Assembly (NCBI GenBank): GCA_023260815.1
Contig: JALQUE010000184.1
Span: 1 to 44,972, forward strand
DNA from: Roseovarius sp.
Lineage (GTDB): Bacteria > Pseudomonadota > Alphaproteobacteria > Rhodobacterales > Rhodobacteraceae
Reading direction: 5' to 3'
Length of the DNA stretch: 44,972 nucleotides
The notes beneath the pieces were generated by a model that saw only the letters and a list, made by a program, of their open reading frames with translations, was not told where the DNA came from and made no database searches. Each line of letters starts with the position of its first letter. Positions within the stretch are counted from its first letter, which is position 1. Made by a program: the position numbers and the translations under genes. Shown piece after piece: positions 1 through 7,581 of the stretch.

Positions 1-319
1 ATAGAACACCTCCTGGTTCCTCAGTTGGTGCTCTCCACTTTTCCAGGGCAAGTCCACGTCTTTGATCAGATTGTTTTGAGCGGTACGCGGTGATCAAGGT
101 GTCGCCCTCGACGACAAGCTTGATCCCGCGCAGCTTCTCAAGCTGTTGAATTTCTTGCTTTCGGCGAAGGATCTCCCTGTCCACATCACTATTCGTGAGG
201 AGATACGCATCCGGCGAAACCTGGGTCGCAGAGTTGAGGAGCAAGTCCACATCGCGCGGTCGGACCCCCCGCTGGTTCAGTCGCCTTTCGGCGTGACGCG
301 TTCTGCAGAAATCAAGCAT
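1..319 (-). CDS. DUF4258-like small protein, partial (candidate toxin)
   Basis: This reading frame opens with ATG at 319 and stays open for 106 codons to the window edge, so its C-terminus is missing. The start is well supported: GGAGG lies five bases before the ATG, inside the end of the upstream XRE gene, and the two genes overlap by eight bases, so they are probably translationally coupled. Near the N-terminus the product reads RHAERRLNQRGVRPRDVDLLL, and later KLVVEGDTLITAYRS. This resembles DUF4258, in which an H-x-x-x-R-x-x-x-R-G segment precedes a small beta-sheet ending in a V-x-T-x-Y-like strand. Some DUF4258 proteins are toxin-like and related to the RelE/ParE fold. The assignment is by pattern only. 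The pairing with an XRE gene makes a toxin-antitoxin or regulator-effector pair plausible but unproven. Confidence 0.6.
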   Translation of the reverse strand, partial: MLDFCRTRHAERRLNQRGVRPRDVDLLLNSATQVSPDAYLLTNSDVDREILRRKQEIQQLEKLRGIKLVVEGDTLITAYRSKQSDQRRGLALEKWRAPTEEPGGVL

Positions 320-1283
320 TTTTGCCTCCGCCAGAGGGAAGTTTGAGATCAGGTGCCTGGCTGAAGAGCTCAGCCATCTGTTGTTCTCTCTCGCGCCGAA
401 GTCCTGCAGGGTATTTCGACTCTAACCAGGCCGCTCGTTCGTTCAGCTGCTCAGGCGCGCTGAGATCTTTTGGGATGTCACGGATGCGAGCGTAGCCGTG
501 CTGAAGAGCAAGGCGAGCCCACTCGTTGTCTCCGCAGATTTCCTGGACTTCCTCGTGCAAGACACAAGCCGCTTCGGGCAGGCCGTCTTCAAGTATGCGG
601 GGCACATCATCCAAGCTGTCTTTGATGTTCAAATCGAGTGATTTTGCCATCGCCCAGAGGAAGTCTACGAACGGGTTTCCTTCGTCTGGATCGAACGGCC
701 AGACAGCATAGCCGTGTTTCTCTGCCGATTTCTGAATTTGTTGACCAAAGAGGTCTCGTGCCGCGATGGATTCCTTCTCGTCGTAGTACGCATTGTCGAA
801 ATCGCGGCGCGCTACCTCACCATGCTGCAAGTGAGGGGGAAGGCTTGCTGAGTATTCCTCAAATGCGTTCGACAGTTCTTCGAGCTTCTGACCCCGATCG
901 CGCAAGCTCATCTCAGCAAGAAGAGCAGCAAACAGGGGCGCCATGTCGAGCTGCCTCTTGGCCGAAATTCCATATTTCTGCTCGACTAGCGCAAGTGAAA
1001 GTGCAGTGTCGCCGTGCAGAAATGTGTTGATTTTTCTGTATCCCCAGCTGCGCAGAAGCGCTTCGTTTACGCTTTCTTCGCCTGGGTCGGCCGCCAGTTT
1101 TTCCGCCGTAGTCCCGAGTGCCTTGGCCAGGCGCTCCACAGTTACCAGCCGGATTTTCTCCGGATCGGCTTCGCCGTTCTCTATCCGGCTAATGGTCTTG
1201 CGGGACACACCTGCCTTTTCCGCAAGGGCCTCTTGGGACAGATCGCCACGCAGCTTCTTGAGTGTCTCAGATTTGATGGGCAT
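312..1283 (-). CDS. XRE-family transcriptional regulator (candidate antitoxin)
   Basis: The product has about 323 residues. Residues 1-60 form an XRE/Cro-type helix-turn-helix, with LSQEALAEKAGVSRKTISRIENG as the typical helix 2-3 region. The remaining 250 or so residues are charged, largely helical-looking, and not recognised. A longer GTG-initiated reading frame reaches 1322, but I prefer ATG at 1283. GGAG lies seven to eight bases before that ATG, the HTH begins directly after it, and the extension would run through a palindrome at 1317-1333 that looks like an operator. The gene overlaps the DUF4258-like gene downstream. Autoregulation through the palindrome is likely by analogy with other XRE regulators. 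The long C-terminal part is unusual for a simple antitoxin and may be an effector or sensor domain. Confidence 0.8.
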   Translation of the reverse strand: MPIKSETLKKLRGDLSQEALAEKAGVSRKTISRIENGEADPEKIRLVTVERLAKALGTTAEKLAADPGEESVNEALLRSWGYRKINTFLHGDTALSLALVEQKYGISAKRQLDMAPLFAALLAEMSLRDRGQKLEELSNAFEEYSASLPPHLQHGEVARRDFDNAYYDEKESIAARDLFGQQIQKSAEKHGYAVWPFDPDEGNPFVDFLWAMAKSLDLNIKDSLDDVPRILEDGLPEAACVLHEEVQEICGDNEWARLALQHGYARIRDIPKDLSAPEQLNERAAWLESKYPAGLRREREQQMAELFSQAPDLKLPSGGGKNA

Positions 1284-1316
1284 TTGGTTCTCCAAAACTT
1301 CTGAACTCAATATATG

Positions 1317-1333
1317 ACTCACAATTGGTGAGT
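1317..1333. promoter_or_regulatory. Palindrome upstream of the XRE gene, candidate operator
   Basis: ACTCACAATTGGTGAGT is an odd-length inverted repeat with six perfectly paired outer positions on each side and one mismatch near the centre. It lies 34-50 bases upstream of the preferred XRE start, where a promoter would sit. Small XRE regulators often bind such palindromes to repress their own operon. No other copy was noticed in the window. Confidence 0.5.
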
Positions 1334-1836
1334 AATAGAGAAACTTTGGCGTAATTTACTCGGAAATACTGATACTTTCTTGGGGTTGAAGCCCTGGAAT
1401 GTCCCAAAAGGTTGCACTTCAGCATGTGCCAGGCACGTTCTAAAGGTCGCGCTACGGCGGCGCTTCCCAAAATGAGACTTTTGGTGACGCCGCAGTGTCA
1501 GGCGGCTCAAAGTGGGCGGCCAACGCCACGTGAGCGCAGTTAGTAGGGGATTAGTAGGGAATGTACGTCAAACGTTCTGTGGCTTGGTCCGACAACGTCT
1601 AAGATCGCTGCTCAAAATAGTGATTTAATTATAAGAAGTTATGCGACTTCAGACAGCTTCGTCCGGTTATGTCCAACATATGGACGGCAAAATTCGTAAT
1701 GAGTGGGTTCTCTTCGTTGATTTTGTTGTTAAGGCGCCGGGCGGCAGTTAGACCGATATTGCAATCTGTCGATCGGTACGAGCTTGTTCAACGCGCCCTC
1801 CCACAACAAAATTCCACAAACAAATCAAATGCTTAT

Positions 1837-1862
1837 ATCCCTAGTAAAACACTGGGGATTTT
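1837..1862. terminator. Hairpin, candidate terminator
   Basis: ATCCCTAGT pairs with ACTGGGGAT (nine base pairs including one G-U) around a five-base loop, followed on the plus strand by four T residues. It lies about 110 bases beyond the stop codon of the leftward gene at 1975-2514. The T run is short and on the other strand, so its role for that gene is uncertain. Confidence 0.35.
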
Positions 1863-1874
1863 GGCATCTAGTTT

Positions 1875-1895
1875 CTGGTCAACACCTGGTCAACA
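1875..1895. repeat. Tandem 10-bp repeat, period 11
   Basis: CTGGTCAACA occurs twice, separated by one C, so the two copies lie on the same face of the helix. Such a pair can be a protein-binding site or chance. No partner gene is evident. Confidence 0.4.
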
Positions 1896-1974
1896 TTTTT
1901 CGAGGCCCCCCAAGACAAGAAAAGATGATCGCGCCGCCAAACCTGGTCACTCGTTGCAACAGTTTTCTATTTAT

Positions 1975-2514
1975 TCAACCAAGCAATAACGTGGCATCGG
2001 CCACCTCGTACTGGCGCGGTTTGCCTGATCGCAGGATCGGTACCACAACAGCCACATTGACGAGAGCAATCCCAACCGGCATTAGCATCGGCCCAATCTG
2101 GCCGCCAGCAATCAGGCTCCAGGCAGAAAAAAGCAAAATTGCTCCGGACGCGAGCACCCCAATCCAGGAGGCAATCCACTGTGTTCGGCTTGGCCCAGAC
2201 ACAAGCGCTGTTTCCGGTGACGAGTGTGCAACGCGCTTGAGGAGCGATTTCACGAAATCATCGATCACGCCGTTGGAACCGGGTGTGGCCATCAATCTGA
2301 GAGTCATCGTATTTCCATCCGATGTTTGGACCCCGAGCACAGCACGACCCGCTCCACGTCGGTGAAAGCGGATTTCTGACAGTATATCGTAGCTGATCCG
2401 TGTCACGTCAGCACCACGCGCAATCTCAAGTTCATCTTCCGCAATCCGGCAAACGACGGGGCGATTGAAGAACCCGATACCGGCGGGGATCTCATGGTTT
2501 TGCTTGTCCGTCAT
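1975..2514 (-). CDS. Membrane protein of unknown function, two C-terminal TM helices
   Basis: A 179-residue product. The first 110 residues are soluble and look beta-rich, with alternating hydrophobic stretches such as VVCRIAEDELEIARG and GVQTSDGNTMTLRLM, somewhat like a small PH-type or bacterial membrane-anchored domain. Two hydrophobic helices follow at about residues 112-132 and 137-158 (WIASWIGVLASGAILLFSAW, then MLMPVGIALVNVAVVVPI). A GAGAGG-like ribosome binding site precedes the ATG. The protein is probably anchored in the inner membrane with both ends in the cytoplasm. I do not recognise a named family. It is a monocistronic leftward gene divergent from the secreted-protein pair that follows. 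Confidence 0.6.
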   Translation of the reverse strand: MTDKQNHEIPAGIGFFNRPVVCRIAEDELEIARGADVTRISYDILSEIRFHRRGAGRAVLGVQTSDGNTMTLRLMATPGSNGVIDDFVKSLLKRVAHSSPETALVSGPSRTQWIASWIGVLASGAILLFSAWSLIAGGQIGPMLMPVGIALVNVAVVVPILRSGKPRQYEVADATLLLG

Positions 2515-2674
2515 CAGATAAGCCTCTCATCATTTTTTAATACCTTGTAATTGGATCGACGCCGCAAACCAAGGCTATCCCCAGCATGCTTGCTCTTGCG
2601 TGTGTTATCGGCTTGCCCAATCTCTTGACCTTTTCCGCAGCTGCCGGAGAATGGTGCGAAAAAGGACAAATTTG

Positions 2675-3238
2675 ATGACGTACAAAAACACGCGTTCACA
2701 AAAGTGGAACAATACCAAGGTTGTGCCCCTCGCCGTGACCGTCCTGGCTTTTAACATTGCGATAGCGGGACCCGCGCAGGCCGAGCCGGTTTTCGCGCCG
2801 GATGCGACAGAAGCCTGCGTAAGCGAGGTATATGCGACCTCACCGGGGCTTTCGGGACATGCTGTCTTGGACTGCGTCGGTCGTGCAGCTGCGGCCTGTA
2901 TGATGACACTAGGCGGCGACACGACCATTGGGATGATGGAGTGCCTCGATGGTGAGCGCGACTACTGGGATGCACGACTTAATACGGCCTATGCGGAACG
3001 CATGAATATAGCCAAAGAACAAGATGCCGAAATGCGCGAACTCGGCTCGGCTGCCGCGTCGATTGAAGAGAGACTTCTGGCCATGCAGCGGGCATGGATC
3101 TCGTTCCGCGATGCCTTTTGCCTTTACGAACAGGCGCAATGGATGGGCGGCACGGGCGGAGGACCGGCTACTGAGGCATGCCATATGCACGAGACGGCAC
3201 GGCAAGCTCTCAAACTGGAAGGCTGGTGGGGGCAATGA
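2675..3238 (+). CDS. Secreted LprI-like (DUF1311) protein
   Basis: I place the start at the ATG at 2675, preceded by AAAGGA at normal spacing. Upstream in-frame ATGs lack a ribosome site. The 187-residue product begins with a long Sec signal peptide ending AGPAQA. The mature part has the layout of the LprI/DUF1311 family: paired cysteines, a Y/W-D-x-x-L-N-x-x-Y segment (DYWDARLNTAYAERM), and an L-x-x-x-Q-R-A-W-x-x-x-R-D-x-x-C segment (LLAMQRAWISFRDAFC) followed by a Gly-rich part and a final Cys. Mycobacterial LprI inhibits lysozyme, but most proteobacterial members have no known role. The stop codon overlaps the start of the next gene (ATGA), so the two are translationally coupled. Confidence 0.75.
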   Translation: MTYKNTRSQKWNNTKVVPLAVTVLAFNIAIAGPAQAEPVFAPDATEACVSEVYATSPGLSGHAVLDCVGRAAAACMMTLGGDTTIGMMECLDGERDYWDARLNTAYAERMNIAKEQDAEMRELGSAAASIEERLLAMQRAWISFRDAFCLYEQAQWMGGTGGGPATEACHMHETARQALKLEGWWGQ

Positions 3239-3840
3239 TCCGTGCAGCGATAGCGGCAGCAGTTTTCGCCGCCACCTCGGCGGTCATGGCACAGGCCAAT
3301 GGCAGCTACAGGCCGGACATGCCTGATTGGCAAACCGATGCGGCAAACTGCTCTTGGCACTGGCGCGAGGGCGGCGGCATCGGGCTCTGGGCAGAAACCT
3401 GTCGCTTCAACGACAGGACATGGCAAGTTATGTGGGATGAGGGCGAGGCCGCCTTCGTAACCCGAGCCGACGACAGCGACATGGGCATTGCGGTGAAGGC
3501 ATTTGCCTTGCCCCGGGGTTCAAACATCAGTGACCTCAGTCAGACGCTGATCGAGGCAGGCGCGCTGGATGCGAATGCCGTTTGCATCTGGGACGCAATC
3601 GCGCTGCGTCCCGCACCGCGCACGATGGCTTTCTACGTTCTTGCACCGGCAGACCGGACCTTACTCAGCCCTACGGTATCAGGAGACATCCCTGAACCCG
3701 CCTGCGGGCCTTATGGCGTCTCAACCCACGGCGTTCGTTATTTCCTAATGGATCTACGCTGGCCCGATCTTGCGATCTTCATCGATGAGGGCCAGGAACG
3801 TCCGCTCTTCGCCCCTGCGAGTATTACCCCGCGTCCCTGA
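3235..3840 (+). CDS. Secreted protein of unknown function
   Basis: The start at 3235 is chosen because it overlaps the stop of the LprI-like gene and begins a clean signal peptide (MIRAAIAAAVFAATSAVMAQA). A longer frame from 3178 would bury that signal. The 201-residue product has four mature cysteines (in NCSWHWREG, AETCRF, AVCIWD and PACGPYG), consistent with two disulfides in the periplasm, and is rich in Trp and aromatic residues. No family is recognised. Coupling to the LprI-like gene suggests a shared periplasmic function, such as an inhibitor pair or a complex. It ends 13 bases from the convergent DUF4893-like gene. Confidence 0.65.
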   Translation: MIRAAIAAAVFAATSAVMAQANGSYRPDMPDWQTDAANCSWHWREGGGIGLWAETCRFNDRTWQVMWDEGEAAFVTRADDSDMGIAVKAFALPRGSNISDLSQTLIEAGALDANAVCIWDAIALRPAPRTMAFYVLAPADRTLLSPTVSGDIPEPACGPYGVSTHGVRYFLMDLRWPDLAIFIDEGQERPLFAPASITPRP

Positions 3841-3853
3841 GAGCCGCGCCCGC

Positions 3854-4447
3854 TCAGTGCGCTAATTCGAGGATGTCGAACTCTGACTCGACCAACGGGG
3901 CGGGGAATTCCAGCCGCATACGCCCGTCATCCAATCGTGAGAGAAGCGCCAACTGATTGCGTGAAGGGTCATTGCCAAACCAGATCGGGTCTTCATAGGC
4001 ATAATGCATCGCCCCGAGATAGAGCAGCTGCTCTCGTGGCAGATTATAGAGGCGCCCCATGCTACGCTGGGAGCCATCAATCTTCTGGATCACCCATCCC
4101 GCACCGTCATCAAAGATGCGGCAAGAAAACCAGCCATACACGGTCAGCGCCGGGTCTCCACCAAGCTTGAGGTAACGGCAGCGCCAATCGCCACTCGGAT
4201 CATAGCCATCGTCGAATGACAGAACTTCGCCAGCCAGAACCTGTCGAAGCAACTCAGTTGAAACTTCGTCAGAAACTTCCATTGCAGCAGCGATTGCTGC
4301 CTCGCGGCGCACGTCAAACGCCTCGAGGACCCGAGTGTCATCTTCCGACATCAGGCCAACAATTGCTCCATCCGCAAGTGCGGGCATTGCCGAACCAAAG
4401 ATTGCGAGCGTAAACGATACAGCGCCGGACAAGACCAATTTCTTCAT
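3854..4447 (-). CDS. Secreted DUF4893-like protein
   Basis: The preferred start is the ATG at 4447, which begins a signal peptide (MKKLVLSGAVSFTLAIFGSAMPALADG). GGAG lies about 11 bases upstream. A longer frame to 4600 has no supporting features. The mature protein carries the pattern I associate with DUF4893: a GDWRCRYLKLGG segment, then WFSCRIFDDGAGWVIQKIDGSQRSMGRLY, and a C-terminal LEFPAPLVESEFDILEL. Two cysteines are in positions suited to a disulfide. Function is unknown. It converges on the two secreted-protein genes, so three periplasmic proteins cluster here. Confidence 0.65.
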   Translation of the reverse strand: MKKLVLSGAVSFTLAIFGSAMPALADGAIVGLMSEDDTRVLEAFDVRREAAIAAAMEVSDEVSTELLRQVLAGEVLSFDDGYDPSGDWRCRYLKLGGDPALTVYGWFSCRIFDDGAGWVIQKIDGSQRSMGRLYNLPREQLLYLGAMHYAYEDPIWFGNDPSRNQLALLSRLDDGRMRLEFPAPLVESEFDILELAH

Positions 4448-4784
4448 GTACTCGCGTACTCCATCTCTTTCCTCCAGTTCAAGGTGCCGCTTGACCGCCC
4501 CCGACACAAGAGCAGTCGGAGGAAATTCTGGCCAGTCCGTGTCCACAAGGTAAACTGAGAAGACGGCAAGACAGATCGGCAAACGGAGAACGGCGCACAA
4601 CTCTCTAGCAGCGCACTATCTCGAGCCGCCAATCAGCCACTCCGAGGGCGGTCGAAGTAGGGGAAGGCGTATGTATTGCAAGTCACCGGCCAACAGACCG
4701 GTTAATGCGCCAAGGCTTGACGATCCATCTGTTGAAACCTTAGCCATGTCCGCATAGACTACTTAGTCATACCGGAGGCGAATG
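4448..4784. other. Intergenic region upstream of parDE
   Basis: About 340 bases between the divergent DUF4893-like and parD genes. It should hold both promoters. A short palindrome next to parD is listed separately. ACCGG/CCGGT at 4685-4702 could form a weak hairpin but lacks a T run. No further gene was recognised. Confidence 0.45.
4757..4768. promoter_or_regulatory. parD: Palindrome before parD, candidate operator
   Basis: GACTACTTAGTC is a perfect inverted repeat (five-base arms, two-base centre) ending six bases before the GGAGG of parD. ParD proteins generally repress their own operon by binding palindromes overlapping the promoter, so this is a reasonable candidate. It has not been compared with other loci. 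Confidence 0.4.
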
Positions 4785-5036
4785 ATGACCCACAAAACCA
4801 CCCTGAGCTTTACCGACCGACACCATCGTTTCTTGACTGAGAAAGTCGGTGAGGGCGTGTTTGCCTCACAAAGTGCGGCCGTTGCCGCAGCGCTTGAGCA
4901 GATGATCCGTGATGAAGAGGAGCGGGCTATCTTGCTTGACGGTATGGCCAACGAAATTCGGGCGCGGATGCAAACTGCGCGCGACGAATACGTTGATTCT
5001 GCGCCTGCTTTTGCGGCTGCGCGTCAAGCCATCTGA
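4785..5036 (+). CDS. parD: ParD-family antitoxin
   Basis: The product has 83 residues (84 if the ATG three bases earlier is used). GGAGG at 4774-4778 fits the second ATG better. The N-terminus (THKTTLSFTDRHHRFLTEKVGEGVFASQSAAVAAAL) has the ribbon-helix-helix pattern typical of ParD/CopG antitoxins: a basic-polar beta strand, then two helices around G-x-F-A-S-x-S. The C-terminal half is acidic and helical, suited to wrap around a ParE toxin. It sits 14 bases before parE, in the usual antitoxin-first order. It should neutralise ParE and repress the operon. Confidence 0.88.
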   Translation: MTHKTTLSFTDRHHRFLTEKVGEGVFASQSAAVAAALEQMIRDEEERAILLDGMANEIRARMQTARDEYVDSAPAFAAARQAI

Positions 5037-5050
5037 GCGTTGCATGGCAG

Positions 5051-5368
5051 ATGAAGTACCGTATCCGGTTCCACCCGGCTATCGAGGACGACCTGAAATC
5101 GATTGCGGAAATGATCGTCAGTTGCGCGGGGCCGCAAGCTGCAGAGCGTCGCTTGGCTGAGATTGAGGAAGTCGTATTGAGCCTCGCGGACACCCCGCAC
5201 AAGGGCAGCATCCGAGCGGAGATAGCTTCGGGCCTTCGCGCCATTTCTGCAGGCAGGAAGGCAGTTGTCGCCTTCACGGTCGATGATGCCACGCGAACGG
5301 TTTTCGTACATGTCGTCGGCTACGCTGGTTCCAACTGGGTTCAGCGAACATCATCACGAGGACAATAA
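5051..5368 (+). CDS. parE: ParE/RelE-superfamily toxin
   Basis: The 105-residue product has the ParE pattern: MKYRIRFHPAIEDDLKSIAEMI at the N-terminus, a central helix pair rich in Ala, Glu and Arg, a L-A-D-T-P-H-K-G turn, a R-A-I-S-A-G-R-K-A-V-V-A-F strand, and a C-terminal V-F-V-H-V-V-G strand. ParE toxins poison DNA gyrase, while some relatives act on other targets. The target cannot be read from sequence. Length and gene order are typical, and the frame is intact. Such modules often sit in mobile or decaying regions, which fits the adjacent pseudogene and IS element. Confidence 0.88.
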   Translation: MKYRIRFHPAIEDDLKSIAEMIVSCAGPQAAERRLAEIEEVVLSLADTPHKGSIRAEIASGLRAISAGRKAVVAFTVDDATRTVFVHVVGYAGSNWVQRTSSRGQ

Positions 5369-5370
5369 CT

Positions 5371-6547
5371 GCGGCTCGGCGTCCCGCACATAAATGGGCC
5401 TTCAAGTCGGGCATGCGTGCCGGTGCTTACAGCTGGCGCTCCTCGGCAAAGGCTATCGACAGGCTAAAGTCCGCCTGCGCCGAAATCCGGGCGGTGGCCC
5501 GCTCGGAACCTGTGATCGCCGCCGAGGGCGTCATTGCGCTGGCCCAGCGTATTTGGCCCGTTTTTGAGCATATTGACACATCCTCTGGGGCGCTCGGCAC
5601 AGCGGTCCGGAGGATGCTTGATGAGCTTTTGCCAATCTTGATTGATGCACCGGCCGATGAGAACACTCGGGCAAAATGGCTGGAGCTTCTGCGTGAGGCG
5701 ATCATCGATGACGGCGTTGATAACCTCGCACCGATTGCGGATTGATGTGGTGAAATCGCGGCTTTCCCGGCTTTGATCAACCTGCATGCTGACCGTGATC
5801 TCGATCTCATCTAGGCCGCATGGTCCGATCACTTACGTTACGCGCATGTTCCTACAGCGACCTTGACGCTGTCGTGCCTGCTCGAGGCAGGGCGTTTCGC
5901 TGAGCTTCTCGATTTGCTGGCGATCAAGAAGACCCACCTGTGGTTTGACGAAAAATTCGGCGCTGACGCCTTGTTGCGTCAAGGGGGTGAGGATGAAGCC
6001 TTGGCCTACGCGGCGGCACTTTTTGCCGATGACCGCCAGCCTTAGGGGCGTCGAGACATTGCACGCTTTTGTGAAAAGATCCTGGTCCGTCAAGGCCGTG
6101 AGGAGGATGCCTATCGTCGATTTGGTCTACCCACGGCCTCGGGTAATACCTATATCGCCATTTGGCGTGATCTCGTGAAGCGCTACCCCGACCTTGACGC
6201 CCGGATGATCCTTGAGGATTTGATCGCTGCTCACGGTTCAAAAGGAAAATGGTTTGCCGCGGCAAAGACGGCGAGGTTCCTGGATATCGCGCTGGATTGC
6301 GCGGCTTAACATGATGCGGCACCGGCAACCTTGATCCGCGCGGCCTGGGACCTGAAGCTCAAGGAGCCCGATTTTGCCGCCCAGGTTGCCGTATGCGCGG
6401 TCCGGCATCTCGTTCAAGGCCGCGGTTATGAACCGTCGCCGTTGGACATTGATGAAGCTGTCGAGCACTTGAGGGTTGCCTCGGGGCGCATTGGCGCTGA
6501 CCTGCCCCCCGAGGCTCCCTTGTTGATGACGAGAGTCTACGGGTCTG
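5371..6547 (+). pseudogene. Decayed DUF6880-like gene
   Basis: One reading frame (first base at 5371) encodes recognisable protein for almost 1.2 kb but is broken by in-frame stops at 5743 (TGA), 5812 (TAG), 6043 (TAG) and 6307 (TAA). Between the stops are coherent segments such as AIDRLKSACAEIRAVA, AKWLELLREAIIDDGVDNLAPI, LSCLLEAGRFAELLDLLAIKK, ILVRQGREEDAYRRFGL and SKGKWFAAAKTARFLDIALD. These match my memory of the DUF6880 family, whose proteins are about 400-500 residues long. No frameshift is needed, so decay looks dominated by point changes. The N-terminal part appears lost at the parE junction, and the 3' end runs into the IS3 remnant near 6548. Family function is unknown. Confidence 0.7.
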
Positions 6548-6598
6548 TGCAGTGCTCCCCAACTTTGGACCGCCGGAAGCTGGGTTTTTCCGGGTCTT

Positions 6599-7423
6599 TC
6601 ACGATGACGGGCTGGTGACGCCATCGGGATAATGCATGGCAACCGGGACGTTGTAGCCGATCGCGCTGTGGGGTCTGTCCTCGTTGTAGTGCCTACGCCA
6701 ATCCTCCAACTTTTCTCGGGCATCCGCAAGGCTCATGAACCAATGTGCGTTCAGGCATTCCGCGCGGAGCTTGCTGTTGAAGGCCTCGATGAAGCCATTG
6801 TCTGTGGGCTTTCCTGGCCGCGAGAAGTCCAGCGTGACGTCGTTGGCATAGGCCCAGAGATCGAGATCGCGAGAGATAAATTCGCTGCCGTTGTCAACTC
6901 TGATCGTCTTCGGGTAACCTATTTTACCGCAGACCCGTTCGAGCGTTTGAACGACATCTTCACCTCGATAGCTGAACCGCGGATCGACCGCCGGACAGAG
7001 GCGGGAATGTGTGTCGACAATGGTGAGGATGCGCAGCTTCTTGCCTAGGGCGAGCTGGTCGTGCACGAAATCCATTGCCCAGACATCGTTTGGCCCGACC
7101 GCTTCCTGACGGTCTTCCCGCAGCTTTGTCTTCACCCGTCGTTTCGGGTGCTTGTTCCTCAGCTGCCGGCCCAACTCATTGTAAATCCGGCGGGTCTTCT
7201 TCATGTTGATCATCCATCCTTCCCGTCGCAGCAACACGTGAACACGCCTGTAGCCATAGCGCACCCGTGTCTCAGCGATCTCCTTGATCCGCCTCTCGAC
7301 GGCAGCCTGGTCTGTTCGCCGGGACTTGTAGTGGTAGGTTGAGGTGTCGAAGCAGATGGCTTCACAGGCCCGCCGGATCGATACGCCCCAGTCGACGCAC
7401 ATCCCGGTAACAATCTCGCGCAA
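6599..7423 (-). CDS. IS3-family transposase OrfB
   Basis: The 274-residue product has the IS3 OrfB layout: an N-terminal HTH_21-like region (RRACEAICFDTSTYHYKSRR, then RYGYRRVHVLLRREGW) and an rve integrase core with the DDE triad at WAMDFVHD, RVDNGSEF and FIEAFNSKL. The second Asp and the Glu are separated by 35 residues, the classical D-D-35-E spacing. The end, RPHSAIGYNVP, is typical. In intact IS3 elements OrfB is made as an OrfAB fusion by a -1 frameshift. With orfA almost gone, this copy is probably not mobile by itself. Confidence 0.88.
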   Translation of the reverse strand: MREIVTGMCVDWGVSIRRACEAICFDTSTYHYKSRRTDQAAVERRIKEIAETRVRYGYRRVHVLLRREGWMINMKKTRRIYNELGRQLRNKHPKRRVKTKLREDRQEAVGPNDVWAMDFVHDQLALGKKLRILTIVDTHSRLCPAVDPRFSYRGEDVVQTLERVCGKIGYPKTIRVDNGSEFISRDLDLWAYANDVTLDFSRPGKPTDNGFIEAFNSKLRAECLNAHWFMSLADAREKLEDWRRHYNEDRPHSAIGYNVPVAMHYPDGVTSPSS

Positions 7424-7434
7424 ACGGCCAGGCT

Positions 7435-7497
7435 TCAGAGCTTTCGCCGAATGACGTCCTGAAGCATTTCCCGATCCAGCGTCCGGGCAGACCGATC
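7435..7497 (-). pseudogene. IS3 orfA C-terminal remnant
   Basis: On the minus strand a short frame ends SARTLDREMLQDVIRRKL then stop (TGA at 7437-7435). This is the usual C-terminal motif of IS3-family OrfA (D-R-E-M-L-Q-D-V-I-R-K-K). The frame upstream does not continue the OrfA coiled coil or helix-turn-helix, so the gene is cut here. Confidence 0.7.
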
Positions 7498-7581
7498 ACA
7501 GGATAAACTCCGGCGGGAGAGCCGCAAGTGGTCCTTTTTTGGTGAATGAAAGCACATCTAGCTACGAAATCCGGTTGGTGA

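Larger units (their letters stand above)
1334..1974. other. Intergenic region, no gene recognised
   Basis: About 640 bases between the XRE operon promoter and the end of the next leftward gene. No reading frame here has a convincing start, ribosome binding site or recognisable product. It contains a terminator-like hairpin at 1837-1862 and a tandem pair of CTGGTCAACA at 1875-1884 and 1886-1895 (period 11). The base composition is more AT-rich than its surroundings, as often seen at regulatory or recombined segments. Confidence 0.5.
6548..7497 (-). mobile_element. IS3-family element, truncated
   Basis: A leftward IS3-type element. Its outer end on the orfB side begins about 6548 (TGCAGTGCTCCCC), which resembles IS3-family ends starting with TG. 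orfB is complete, but orfA is reduced to its last 20 or so residues, and the other terminal repeat is missing. The boundary on the orfA side, near 7497, joins 84 unassigned bases and then the E1 dehydrogenase gene. The element sits between the DUF6880 pseudogene and catabolic block A. It was probably involved in a deletion that removed sequence downstream of the E1 gene. Confidence 0.7.

Noticed and set aside
1284..1322. GTG start for the XRE regulator
   Set aside because: It would put the palindrome inside the gene and has no ribosome site, whereas the ATG at 1283 has one.
4685..4702. ACCGG/CCGGT hairpin as terminator
   Set aside because: The stem has only five pairs, there is no T run, and it lies between divergent genes.
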